Below, piece after piece: positions 45,666 through 58,177 of a DNA stretch of 64,000 nt. The translations under genes and the position numbers were made by a program. The stretch's first letter is position 1; every line of letters starts with the position of its first letter. A model generated the notes under the pieces. That model was not told the origin of the DNA and ran no database searches. It saw only the letters and a list, made by a program, of their open reading frames with translations. The DNA comes from Capsicum annuum. Taxonomy: Eukaryota; Streptophyta; Magnoliopsida; Solanales; Solanaceae. Location of the stretch: assembly GCF_002878395.1 (NCBI RefSeq), contig NC_061112.1, forward strand, positions 44,016,766-44,080,765, read 5' to 3'.

Positions 45666-48251
45666 ATAAGGTAGTGAAGAAAGAGATCATTAAGTAGTTA
45701 GATTCAGAAGAGGTTTACCCTATTGTGAATAGCAAGTGGGTCAGCTTGGTGCAATGCATACCTAAAAAAGGTTGGAGCACTATTTTCCTTAACAAGAAGA
45801 ATGAATTGGGGCCTATGAGACTGATTATAGGATGATAAGTATTCATGGATAAAATAAATTTGAATACTTGGACTAGGGTTGGTACTATTTTATTAGCAGG
45901 TACTTTGGATACTATCAAATTTTTACTGCTCTCGAAGACCAGGAAATAACGACTTTTAATTGCCCATATGGGACTTTTCCATTCAAGAGGATGCTATTCG
46001 AACCATGTAATGCACCTGCCATGTTTCAGCAGAGTATTATAATAATATTTTCTTATGTGATAGAGGAAACTATAGAGGTTTTCATGGATGACTTTTTTAT
46101 AGGTGGGGAATCCTTTGATGATTGCTTGTCCTATATGTCCAACTCACTCAAAAGATGTAAGGAATGCAATCTAGTGCTAAATTGGGAGAAGTGTCATTTT
46201 ATAGTAAAATAAGGCATTAGTCTCGGTCTCAAAATCTCAAAGTGGGGTATTGTGGTCGATAGACTGAAGATAAAGGTGATTGAAAAATTTCCTCCTCTGG
46301 TATCAGTTAAAAGTATCCAAAGATATTTGGCTAATGTTGTTTTTTGTAGGAGGTTAATTAAGGACTTCTCTAACATTGCTAATCCTTTATTCAAGATTTA
46401 AGAGAGGGAGGTGGAATTTGTATTTGATGATGAATTTCTCAAGTCCTTTCAGTACCTTAGAGAGCGAGTGATCTCGGTTACTATTATTGTGTCCCTTGAT
46501 TGATCTTTACCATTTGAGGTTATGTCTAATGCTAGCACAGTCGCCTTGGGTGCTTTCCTTGGCAAAATACATGATCAAATCCTTCTACCAGTTTATTATT
46601 CCAGGAAGGTATTAAACCTCATGCAAAAAACCTACATAGTCACTAAGTAGGAGTTACTTACGATGGTTTTTGCCTTTAAGAAATTTTGGCCAAATTAGAT
46701 AGAGACCAAAGTCATAGTTTACACAAATCATGATGCTTTGAGGTATCTAATGTCAAAGAAACATTTAAAATGGAGGTTGATACATTGGGTCCTTATGTTA
46801 CAAAAAAATTACATTAAGGTAAAAGATTAGAAGAGCACTGAGAACCAGGTTGTTGATCATTTATCTTCCCATGAGAAGGAGGCATTTCAAAAGTTTTGGG
46901 ATAAGCCTCATATAGATGTTAATTTTCCTGATGAGCAAGTCTTGATGGAATCTCAAGACTTAGTCCTATGGTTCATTGATTTTCCAACCTCTTAGCAAGT
47001 GATCGTATTCCAGAAGATTTGTTATTCCACTAGAGAAAAAGGTTCATGCATGAGGTGAGAAATTTTTTATAGGATGAGCCTTATATCTTTTGAATTATGT
47101 GCATAGTGTAATTCATACTTGTATTCCTGATGTAGAGATGATAAGTATCTTTTAGGGTTTTCATTCATCACCAGTTGGGGGTCATCATGGTGTTACCTAT
47201 ATAACCCACATAATTTTTTAGCGTGGGTATTATTGGACAATTATCTATAAGGATTCTCATGACTTTGTACAAAACTGTGACTAGTATCAGCATCAAGGCA
47301 ATATCTCATGGAAACATGAACTGCCCATAATACCTATCTTGGAGTTGGAGTTGTTTGATGTATAGGGAATTGATTTTACTGGTTCATTTATGAGCTCTTA
47401 TGGGATGAAGTACAATTTTATGTTAGTTTTCTATGTTTTAAAGTGGGTGGAGGCAATTGCGCTTCCTAACAATAAGGTTTGAAGTTTCACTGTATTCTTG
47501 AAAAAGAATATCTTTTCTTATTTTGGTACTCCACATGGGATTATTATTGATGGTGGGTCTTACTTCTACAATCTCCTTTTCAAGTCCATGCTAAAAAAAA
47601 TATGGTGTGAAGCATAAGGTGGAAACACCTTACCATTCTTTGATGAGTAGGCAGATTAAGGCCTCCAATAGAGATATCAAGTCCATATTGACAAAGACTG
47701 TGAATGCCAACAGAACTAACTAGTCAAAAGAGTTAGATAATGCTTTGTGGGCCTACCATAAATATTTTAAGGCCCCTAAAGGTGTCTCTATATACTAGCT
47801 TGTGTATGGGAATGCATGCCACTTTTCAATTGAACTTGAGCACAAGGCACTATGGGCATTGAAAAGGCTCAATTTGGAGTTGCATGATTCAGGTAAGTTG
47901 AGAATGAGCAAGGTCAATGAGTTGGATGAATTTTGACTTTGTGCTTATGAGAAATCTGCTCTTTACAATGAAAATAAAAAGTTGTATCATTATAAGAAGA
48001 TCGAGAAAAGAGAGTTTGAGCTCAGTGATTTGGTCTTAATATAAAATTCAAGAGTTTTCTTGTTTCCTGGCATGTTGAAATCTAGATTGTATGGACTATT
48101 CACAGTGGTTAGGGTGTTCCCACATAGTGCTATTGAGCAAAAATGTGATGGTGAATCCCCCATTAAAGTGAACGGGCAGCATAATAAGCATTATTTGGGT
48201 AATGCTGATAAGGTAAAATTGGTTTTTGATGTAGGCCTTAGAAAATTCTAA
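45666..48251 (+). pseudogene. P1 reverse transcriptase (rest), RNase H and integrase
   Basis: RT resumes with VVKKEIIK, NSKWVSLVQCIPKKG (45725-45770), a shortened fingers part, FNCPYGTFPFKRMLFEPCNA (45955-46014), the intact catalytic FMDD at 46081-46092 and RCKECNLVLNWEKCHFIVK (46156-46209). The connection and RNase H read FVFDDEFLKSFQYLRERV, NASTVALGAFLG (about 46528-46563, catalytic Asp changed to Asn) and KVIVYTNHDALRYLMSKK. Integrase: GGHHGVTYI, NCDWYQ-like zinc part (near 47275), GIDFTGSFMSSYGMKYNF (47368-47421), SYFGTPHGIIIDGGSYF (47517-47567), and a C-terminal end FELSDLVL and KVNGQHNKHYLG (48020-48200). About 25 stops. Confidence 0.92.
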
Positions 48252-49606
48252 GTAGCCAAGGAAACCGAGTCGTGCCGCTACGTTAAATCACGTGCTTTAT
48301 GGGAGGCAACCCATGGGCTTGTTGGTGAACTATGAGTAACTAACATAACCACGTTGTGTTTCCATGTTAAATCAAACATTTAGTGGGAGGCAACCTTTTA
48401 TTTTAGTGTTCACGTTGTTATCTATTTTGTATGTGTAAAACATGAGGAACCAGCTATAACATGGTAAAACAATGCAACATTCAGAAAATTCCATGTAATT
48501 GGACATATTGACCCTCTTATGGGAGTCATAAGTCCCATTCAAGTGAAGTAATTAATGTAATAACTGTCAGAAGGAAATTTGAGAATTTTGCGGTCTCAAA
48601 ACTTTTACTCACAACCCATTTACGTGGTCATAAGTACAACCTATGACTTCATAAGTGGTTTAATCAGTGTCAGAACAAAAATTTCAGAGGGACAGAAAAT
48701 TATCTACCACCTACAACCTTCCACTTACAGGCTATAAGTGGCACTTACGGGCCGTAAGTGACAAAATTTTCTAGGTTTGAATTTTTAAAATATAGTCCAG
48801 ACCCAAGTGGATCCAACCCATATTGGTCTATCAACACGTTTTAAAACCCAAAACCAGATCCGATATCCTACTTTTCTTAAATTTACTAACTCCATTCAAA
48901 ATTTAAACTCTCCTACATCCTCTATAATTCTATAAACGGAAAACCTCCCTCTAAGTCCATCATTTGGACGCACAAGGCACTTGCAAAGTCTAGGGTTTCA
49001 TGAAATTTTTTCAATTTTACACTTCAATAAATTGCAATTTTGGTCTCTACTAGTTTGTCATTGTGCTTTAATAAAGAAAAGTGAGTAGGTGCTTCAATAT
49101 GCTTGAAAATTTTTTAAAATTCAACAAACTTGTATATAGGAGCCTAGAATAATCCTAAAAGTGAAATTGGTGCGCTGTTCTTGAATAAATAGTCTATGAT
49201 CATGCCCCAAAAAGGAAGTAGAAGTTGGAAAATTTGATGAAAAACTAAATTTTTGTGTGTCATACCAGTGTTTTCAATTTGATAAAAGTTGTTGTGTGTA
49301 AAATTGGATTTGAATAGGTTAAATACACTGTATAGGGGTGTAAAACATGGAAAACAAATCAAAGTACCGTTAGAATGGTACCTATAGTGGCACAAACGAG
49401 ACTCGTAAGTATCACCTACGGGTCGTATATGCCTTCGTAACTGTCAGATCTGAAGCCTTAAAAATTCAGGGCTTTATCTGGAACTTACAAAGGTCACCTG
49501 CCCGTAAGTGGAACTTACAACCCGTAAGTGGCCTTCGTTAGTGCCCACCTTGAAAGTTTTGATTTTTCATAAATTTTTCTTTCCCCTTTTCTTTTTTAAG
49601 AACTAA
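48252..49606 (+). other. P1 spacer between integrase and ORF3, with LTR-like words
   Basis: It starts with the GGGAGGCAACCC motif (48300-48312, again at 48380-48391), which follows integrase in many Athila elements. No ORF is supported. Two clusters of near-palindromic words lie at 48600-48765 (for example CACTTACGGGCCGTAAGTG) and 49385-49545 (CACCTACGGGTCGTA, AACTTACAACCCGTAAGTGG). They use the same words as P1's LTR at 2695-2870. The second cluster would lie ~80 bp before the ORF3 start once the solo LTR is removed. Confidence 0.75.
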
Positions 49607-50292
49607 TGTCATGATCTGAACTAGGGCTTGGCTGTGACGGGTATCTCAAGTCCCACGTGGACCAGAGATCACCCCTTTTACCCAATAGAACTAACACAAC
49701 ATCCTAATATGTTAGATGAATTCCAAATATATAACAACATAACGTATAATGAGACAAATAATAACTCATTATATGTGTATACCATCCATCAGTAACCGAA
49801 AATCCATTGGTCACCAAAAGAATCAGCCAAACCACCCACATCCATAGTAGTCCAACAAAACCTCTACAAAATTAAAGGTTGATAAAATGTCAGGACATGC
49901 CCCCGACAATTGCCGAAACCAAAGTCTAATAGATATTCAAAGAATAACAAGGAAACTAAAATATGAACTGGGGTCTTCCGCAGGATGGAAGCTCACCACT
50001 TCAATCTGACTCCCTAGTTGATCGCGAATCCTAGTCACTAAGCAGGAGATATGGAAGTATGGTAAATTCCTGCATCATGCGAAGATATAGCGTCTGAAGA
50101 CAGTTAGTGGTTGGAACACTAGCATTTAAATCAGGGGAAGAGGAAAAAAATATTGCAACGATAACTATCTCAAAACCAATACAGCATGCAATGCATAATA
50201 TCATATGGAGTACATATACATATACAATACCACAGGCTTGAGTAGGGAGCAAGGCTTAGCATAAAATCGAAAAACTTAACCTAGGTTGTGTA

Positions 50293-51366
50293 TCATAAAA
50301 ACCATTTTGAATATTCATAAAAACTATATGAACAACTATGTTTTTGGGTATTCATAACCCCCAGGACTTGATAGAAATAACAAAGAGGACACATGAAAAT
50401 ATTTGAAACTATGATAGGTAAACATTATTCAAAACCCTCACTTGGGAAATTGATCATACATATGGGGATCATGAACTTGAACATGGGAATATCTTAAACA
50501 TAAAGGAACAATAGAATTACATGGGAAAATTCAAAACTTGGGGATTCATCTTGAAATTAACTTAACATGATATGGGAATTTCATCAAACATGTGGAAAGC
50601 ATCAATTTAAAACATGGAAATATTGCTAAATATTATGAATTTAGGATCTATCATGGAATTTACTTGAATAAAGCATGGTAAACTCAAATTCATAGCATGA
50701 GGAATTCAAAATCATGCATGGAATCATACATGGGCTGAATTAAATTAAATACACCATGAAACAATGAAATTCAATCTTTCTTGAACATACAAAATACCAT
50801 AATAATGGAAAATTCATTCTTCGATTAAAAAAAAGGGGTTTTGGGATCCATGGATGAAAGGAGACCCATGAAAAATACACTAGGATAAAGGTCAGGACAC
50901 ATGCATTTCAAATTTTGGATAAATAACATGGCAAATACACCTTCACCGCGACGCGGTGGAATCTCCTTGAGCTACTAGAATTTTCCATTCAAAGGATGAG
51001 TGCAATTTAGGAGCTTGGTACGACGCTAGCTTATCTTGTTGAGTCACTGGAAATGGATGAGTTTGATTTTTTACTTTACTACGATATGGTGCGACCGTGG
51101 TGAGCTACTTGAAATACTATCCGCAGACGGTTCAAACCTCATCCAAAAATTTTGAAACTTTCTCAAGACATGCTCCATACACCCCCGTACATAAATCAAC
51201 TGAAAAACCATTGTCTCAAAGCCCGAAAGGTCAACTTAAAAATATGTGAAGTTATGGATTAAAATATATGACTAAGTCTCCATCACTTAGTGGAATTTTC
51301 AGGTTCTAAGCTTCTTATGTATGCACTAGGAGCTGAATTGAACTAAGAATAATATGGGGTATTACA
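50293..51366 (-). repeat. T2b 3' LTR, 3' end missing
   Basis: Aligns with 55219-56872, except that ~590 bp of the partner (about 55800-56390) is absent here at ~50880. CG-rich words CACCGCGACGCGGTGG lie at 50943-50958. The polypurine tract CCCAAGGGGGAGATAT (minus strand) lies at 51367-51383. Confidence 0.82.
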
Positions 51367-53526
51367 ATATCTCCCCCTTGGGAACATTCATCCTCAAATG
51401 AGACAGGTTAGACTGAGAGTACTGTGATACGGTAACTAGTATTATATCCTGAACAAGCATGACTTGGAACATGATTGCACAACTGAGTCTGAGCATGATA
51501 TATGAACTGAACTGATTTTGTGAATACTTGCATTGACATAAGAATGGTCATAAGGCTGAGATATAAACGAGAGAGTCAACTTATGAATAACCATTACTTC
51601 AAGATGCATCTTATTTCATGAGGAAGAGATAAAAGATTTAAGAAAAGAATACTCGGGGCATTACATCTCTCCCTTAGGATACTTCATCCCCCGATTGATA
51701 CTAACTTGGTTGAAGTACTAAGAAAAGACTGAGATGATGCATGGGATACTTACAAACTGAATCATGGCTAAATATCTGGAATCTAAATCTAATACCTGAT
51801 TCATGAACTGAACTGAATATTTCTGACTTGCATGGTCGTGAATGAATTACCTCATGAATAGGAAAGATGGGAAACCATAGGAACTTGTTTGTCTGATTAC
51901 TAGACTGGATTTCTGGCTATACAGACTGAATTATACTGAAAGCCTAAACTCAACTATACATTCCAATTCAAAACTTCACTTCACATAAGGCTACTTAAAA
52001 TATTCACAAATGCACTGATAAATCTTGCTACTTAAGTCTGAGTTGAACTGAATTCTCTCACAAAGTTCAATCCTACTCGAATCTACAAAGTGTACCCATA
52101 ACACTATAATACTAATCTAAATTGTGAATTTAATACCCTCTATGCTTTCAAAACTTCACATCTTTACTATATTGACATAAGGAAAGGGTACTAAAAGGTT
52201 AGAACATGAGGACCTAAGAAATAAAGTATCAATTACACGAATTCATCAGACAATTTTAAACTAAGGACATACATGACAAAAATCTAAATTTTGCTGATCA
52301 TTAAAATTATGGCAAAGGTACTGGAACTGAACATACTATAAAGCATGAGTCATGAGTTGAATGATCTAAGATTGTAGTTCCTGAATTCATGGAACATGAT
52401 TCATACTGCTGAGTGAATTGGAACTCCTCATACTAGGAACTGGGAGAGTACGTGGTTCTCTATTATGTGCATGAACATGAACTATGATCATGGAATTGTC
52501 ATATAAGGCATGAGTAAATATCGTGATGACTAAAATACAACACTAAATTATGAATGGGTTAGGATCATCCTCCCTTACTAATGTTCTACCATACTCTAGC
52601 ATCACTACTAAAATCTGAGGGTCTGACTTGGTTACTTGTTCTATTATCTCCCCTTTAGACTTAAGCCATCACTTTAAGTATGTGACCCACTTAATAAGCT
52701 CTAACTGAACTGCAACAACTCTACTCTAGAGCCTGAGGTATAACCATATACATAAATACTAAACTCCCATAGTATATACTACCCTTAACTTTCTTTAGCT
52801 TCTGTAGTCATCATCACACACTTACACTCTTCTCGAGACATAGTTGCATTACTAAACACATTATCTGCTTTTGTTTCTTCATACATTACTAATATCACAT
52901 CTTTTAACTCACATCCACAACATCATACTTAATTTTTAATCAACAAACTTGAAATTTTTGCATACACTATTCAAGCCTACTGATTCACTTCCATACAACT
53001 AGAACCAATTGATACTAATCTATTTAACCCAGATAACACTATCACAACTCTACTACTGCTAAACATTTGGGTTCATGATTCTATCTCTAGATCATATACT
53101 ATCAAAGGATTCTCAGAAGGGATCTAAAAGCATATCTAATTTTATCTAAGTGCATGGTTTTTCAAGAACATTAATAAATACTTTCAACATAGCAACTTAA
53201 AAGCACTTATGGGTTACTTCCGAGTATGAATACAATCCCACAACTGTCCATGGGGACTATCTAAGAAAGCTTTATCTATTGGAATTTGAGCTTTACTAAT
53301 TCTATTGCCTTAAAACTAAAGCAGCATTAGCATGAATAGAGCAAGATGAGGATCTTCATAAATATCATAGATAAAACTTCTGTTGTATGATCTGAAACTT
53401 AAAAGAAGGGAAACATTCCCTATATATCCTATAGCCTCTTGAAGAAAAGTACAGACATCTCCGTACTGCTCTGCAAGACTCTACTAGACACAGCTTCATA
53501 GATACGCTAGGACACTTGAACTCTAT
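51367..53526 (-). other. T2b non-coding interior
   Basis: 51367-51650 is 3' UTR-like and matches 24185-24480 in T2. A second polypurine/LTR-start-like sequence follows at 51650-51682 (GGGGCATTACATCTCTCCCT in plus orientation). 51660-52490 matches T3's block 8629-7029 in reverse. 52490-53340 is unassigned. 53340-53526 is a leader matching T3's 5260-5420, including GTCTAGTAGAGTCTTG. I found no gag, protease, RT or integrase motif in any frame. Confidence 0.75.
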
Positions 53527-53539
53527 GCTCTGATACCAA
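53527..53539 (-). promoter_or_regulatory. T2b primer-binding site, tRNA-iMet type, near perfect
   Basis: The minus strand reads TGGTATCAGAGCA, 12 of 13 matches, three bases inside the LTR end. Confidence 0.9.
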
Positions 53540-53542
53540 GCT

Positions 53543-56500
53543 TGTAACTCTTCGAGAGTACACCCTGGATGCCACACTGTGTTTGAAACCACACGTGATC
53601 CCAAGCTAACCCATGAACTGGCATACTATTATGCAATTGAATTATAACATAAAAAATATCTATTCTATCATGCGGAAATATAATCATGACAACTTTTGAG
53701 AGAAATTATATTACTGATACACTTTACAATTTGATAGAAACTGAGAATAGAACTGAAAATACATGACTGAATTTGACTGACATCTTTGAAGCCACTACTA
53801 CACTAACTATAGTTAGCTGGGACATACCTCCAACTACCACTAATCAATACACATGGAAAATAAATGAACTATACATGAAATATAACTGACTATAGTTCTC
53901 AAAATAAGAGAACTCATCACCTGCTAGCTGGAATTGCCACTGTCTGATCATGATGGGTGGGTTACAAGTGGTACCTATATTATGAAATAATGTATCCATA
54001 CAGACGTATATGTGGATCAGGATTTCTAGAATGTATTGAGTATGCAGGGGTAAATGCACTAAGTAAAATTGATTATGTATGAAATTTTAAAACATGCATG
54101 CTACGTATTAGTAGACTCGCTAATAAGCTGGAATAAACTTAAAGTTTAAAACATGAGTAATAATATAATTTGATAAAATGGTGAATCACTACACTTAGTT
54201 TCTATTAACTTTACTTTTATGATATAAGTAGAATTGAAGCTGGTATATGGTAAAAGATGGATACTATATAAATACTGAGTCTCAAACTATGTGATAGAAA
54301 CTAACATAACAGTGGGGATCTGAGTATACAATTATACTAAGCATGAATACCTAAACATACATAGTAAAAAGTAATATATACTAAGCTTATTTTTTTAACT
54401 GAATGACTGTTGGTTGAATACTGGTCATGTAAGACTGGACTGTACTTAGTCTAAATAACTGGACTAAAACTATGGATACTATGCTTATGAGGTAAGGACT
54501 ATCAAAATAATATGAGATAACTAAGCATGAATGCATGAAAATTGTAATATCTGAGAATGCAAAACTAAGTGTATATCTGTTATGGTACTGAGATAATCTG
54601 AAAGACTAAAAACTATGCAACTAAATATCTGGAAGTCTCTACACTTAGTCAAGCAAATCTACATTGAAGAGACACTGATTATTGTATTGAAATTGTGGGA
54701 GGTATTATCTAACTGACATGCCCCAGTCTAAGTTAATCGAGGTCTAACCTGTAACCCCAGTTGGAAGGAAGTTAGTATCGTGCCACAGGCACTAACACTA
54801 ATTATGTGGATCCACTATATTGATGTCCTGAAGGACCAGGGTGTCAAGCCTAAACTAATGGGTGACCCCTCAGAGGTAGTCAAGCCTAAACTGATAGGTG
54901 ACTCCTCGTATCCTACACTGGCTACATAGTTCTGGAATATAGGAAATGCTACTAAAGACCTTGCCTAACTAATGGAAAAGCCTTCATCCTTGTATTCATT
55001 CAGTGCTAAATCCTACTCTCAACTAAACTGATACAGATTACTTTCTGGTGCATGCGCTGAAAACTAATAACTAATAAGCTCAGGTTATGGTATTCTGAAA
55101 TAATAGTACATATAGATTCTGAGATAATTATAAATGTGTAAATTGATACGGAAACTGAAACTGAACGGAGTTTAACTGAACATGATACTAACTAAATGAC
55201 AAGACTCAGGGTTTGTCTAAAACCATTCTAAATATTCTAAAAAACTATGTAAGTAGTTAACTTTTTGGGTATTCATAACCCGCAGGAATCGATAGCAATA
55301 ACAATAAGGAAGCCTGAATATTCAAAACCATTATAGGTAAGCATTATTCAAAACCCTCACTTGTAAATTCATCATACACATGGGGATCATGAACTTGAAC
55401 ATGGAAATATCTTAAACATAAGGGAACAATAGAATTACATGGCAAAATTCATAACTTGGGGATTCATCTTGAAATTTACTTAACATGATATGGGAATTCA
55501 TCAAACATGTGGAAGGCATCAATTTAAAACATGGAATTATTGTTAAACATCATGAATTTAGGATCTATCATAGAATTTACTTGAATAAAGCATAGGAAAC
55601 TCAAATTCATAGCATGAGGAATTCAAAATCTTGTATAGAGTCATAAATGGGCTAAATTGAATTTAAAACACCATGAAAACATGAAATCCAATCTTTCTTG
55701 AACATACAAAATTCCATAATAATGGAAAATTCATTCTTTAATTAAAAGAAAAGGGTTTTTGGGCTCCATGGGTGAAAGGAGACCCATGGATGAACTCCCA
55801 CATATCTTAAAACTTTAAATCTTGATAAATAAACAAAATCTTGAAAGATTTCTTGAATTGTGAAACTTGATTCTTGATTGTTATTGAAAAAGGAATGGTG
55901 AAACTTTAGATTTCTTGGAGTTAAAGTTGAAGTTTTTGGGTTTCTTGGAGAGAAATTTGGTGAATAATGAGTATATGTTGCTTAGAATGCTGACTAATAT
56001 ATTGTTTTTATGACCTGGGTTTAAGTGGAAAAAGAATCACTTGCCTGTCACCCATACAAACCAATAATTCATAGCCCGGATCGCAATTTTGCACCTTAAC
56101 GCGATGTAGTATCTTTGCCGCAGCTTACTACCTCACACGAAAAATGCTATAACTTTTTGCTCGGGTATCAGAATAAGGCAAAATTGGTATCTTTGGAAAG
56201 ATAATTCAATTATCTACAATTTTGTTAGTCTTTATCTGAAAAATTCTACATATATAAAGAGTTATACAGATTTAAAATATACCCTTATAGAATCTAACCC
56301 CAAACTTTGGACGAATCTAAAGTTCTTAGCTCAACTTGGCTCTATGTGATTTCTAGGTACATTATCCCCCTCATAAGCATTTCACACACTAGGATAAAGG
56401 TCATAACACATGCATTTCAAATTATGGATCAATAACATGGCAAATACACCTTCACCGCTACGTAGTTGAATCACGTTGAGCTACTGGAATTTTCCATTCA

Positions 56501-56872
56501 AAAGACTAGGGTGATTTTGCGGCTTAGTGCGATGCGAACTTATTACGTTGAGTCATTAGAAATGGATGAGTGTGATTTTGCACTCAGCGCGATGCGGTAT
56601 GATCGCGTTGAGCCACTGGAAATATAATCTGGATATGGTTCAAACCTCATCCAAAAATTCCAAAACTTTCACGAGACATGCTCCTTACACCTTGAACATG
56701 AGTCAACTCAAAATCCATTCTCTCAGAGTCTGGAAGGTAAACTTAAAAATTCATGAAGTTAAGGAATCAAATATATGTCTAAGTCTCCTTAACGTAGTGA
56801 AATTTTCATATTCTAAGCATCTTATGTATGCACTACGAGTTGAACTGAACTAAGGATAATACCGGGTGTTAT
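53543..56872 (-). repeat. T2b 5' LTR (~3.3 kb)
   Basis: Plus orientation runs from TGTAACTCTTCG to CGGGTGTTATA. The inner part aligns with T2's 27784 onward (for example GATCCCAAGCTAACCCATGA), and 54700-55010 with the degenerate CCAACTGG units of T2 at 28587-28950. CG-rich words occur at 56050-56130 and 56450-56620. It is longer than T2's LTR, partly because of ~590 bp at 55800-56390. Confidence 0.82.
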
Positions 56873-58177
56873 ATCCACTTTTATGGCCCAGCTACACACC
56901 CCACTCTTAATCCCAACATAAAATATTTAACTTGCATCAATATTTATTAACCTATTATACATATAGGAACCCCGATGGTATCGTTATACTAACCCCACTT
57001 TCAAGCGTACATTATGTCCTAACAATAGTTTCATCATTTAGGAGTTGAACCCATTTCCTAAACATGGACATCAAGTTAATTTAACATTTAGGACTCGAAC
57101 CCATTTAGCCAACCGATTCCCAAGGTTACCCTTTAAATCAATCAATTTCCATCAATGCCTTTACAAAGTCCTTCATCAATCATTATCATGGTTATGCCAA
57201 AGTCTTAGTTCAAAAATACAATTCAACTTGTGAAAATATCATTCTCATTAACATTTTTACAAACAGGTTGAGGGCATGCCATTATCAAAGCCAAAATTAT
57301 CAAATTTAGGGTTCAACCATGACCCTTGAACTTAATCACCATTTCCATACACCAGCATATGCAAAGCCATAAATAAAATATACAAAGTAACTATTTAAAC
57401 CATAGAAGACAATATTCAATGATAAGAATTCAAACCCCGTAACTTTGGTTTCAAAACAACCATTAATGATTTATGATCAATACTTTAAGCATAAGTTTTT
57501 AGTAAAATAACAATGAGGGAAGATTTACAAGCCTGAATTAAGATGATTCATGAAGAGAAATTGACTCTCGAGCCCTTAGATGGCCACTTTAGAGAAACAC
57601 TAGACAATTTTTCTTGAGAGGATTATGAGAGAGTAAAAAGGATGTTTTGATCTTGTAAAGTGTAGAATGAATGCCCCAAAGCATTTTTAAGTGGGAAATA
57701 TCCAAATCACCCCTAACTAAAAACTGTAAAAAAAAGTCCTCTTTGGTTATGAGTTGGCCCATCAACTCATCACCACATGATACGGCTCATAGACATGAGT
57801 CATATCCTAAATAGTTAGTTAGACACCCATTCACTGTCTACCTTATGACTCCATAATCCCATATGTAACCTGACCATACGACTCATACAGTCTAGTCGTA
57901 TCCAAGACAAAACCCAAAGGGATTAGAGATTGGACAACATACGACTTAACCCTACCACTCATAACATAGTTTTATGACTCGTAGTGAGTCACTCGTACTT
58001 AGAGCATAACTTTGTAAAATTCACACTATTTTAGATACGACTTGGGTCGCTAGACTAGTAACCACACCATACAACACATATAATGATTCATCAATAGGAT
58101 AGTGAACTTAAAGCTCAAGGAATTTTCTAGGACCAAAATCTAGGGCATTTTAAATAACAAATGATATTTTAGGTACT

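Larger units (their letters stand above)
50293..56872 (-). mobile_element. T2b: Tekay-family element with a non-coding interior
   Basis: Minus-strand order: 5' LTR (56872-53543), perfect initiator-Met PBS, leader, ~2-kb interior without gypsy domains, polypurine tract, 3' LTR (51366 to about 50293, lacking its last ~1.7 kb). It is the same broad family as T2 and T3 by LTR and leader. It is either a deletion derivative or a non-autonomous element relying on enzymes from others. Confidence 0.82.
49607..58152 (-). repeat. Solo LTR of the Tk family, split by T2b
   Basis: The left piece 49607 to about 50292 aligns with Tk LTR 35667-36470, and the right piece 56873-58152 with 36770-38129. Together they make one minus-oriented LTR lacking ~290 bp in the middle. 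No internal region follows, so it is a solo LTR formed by LTR-LTR recombination. The flanks ACTAA (49602-49606) and AATAA (58153-58157) agree at four of five bases, as expected for an old target duplication. Confidence 0.85.
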
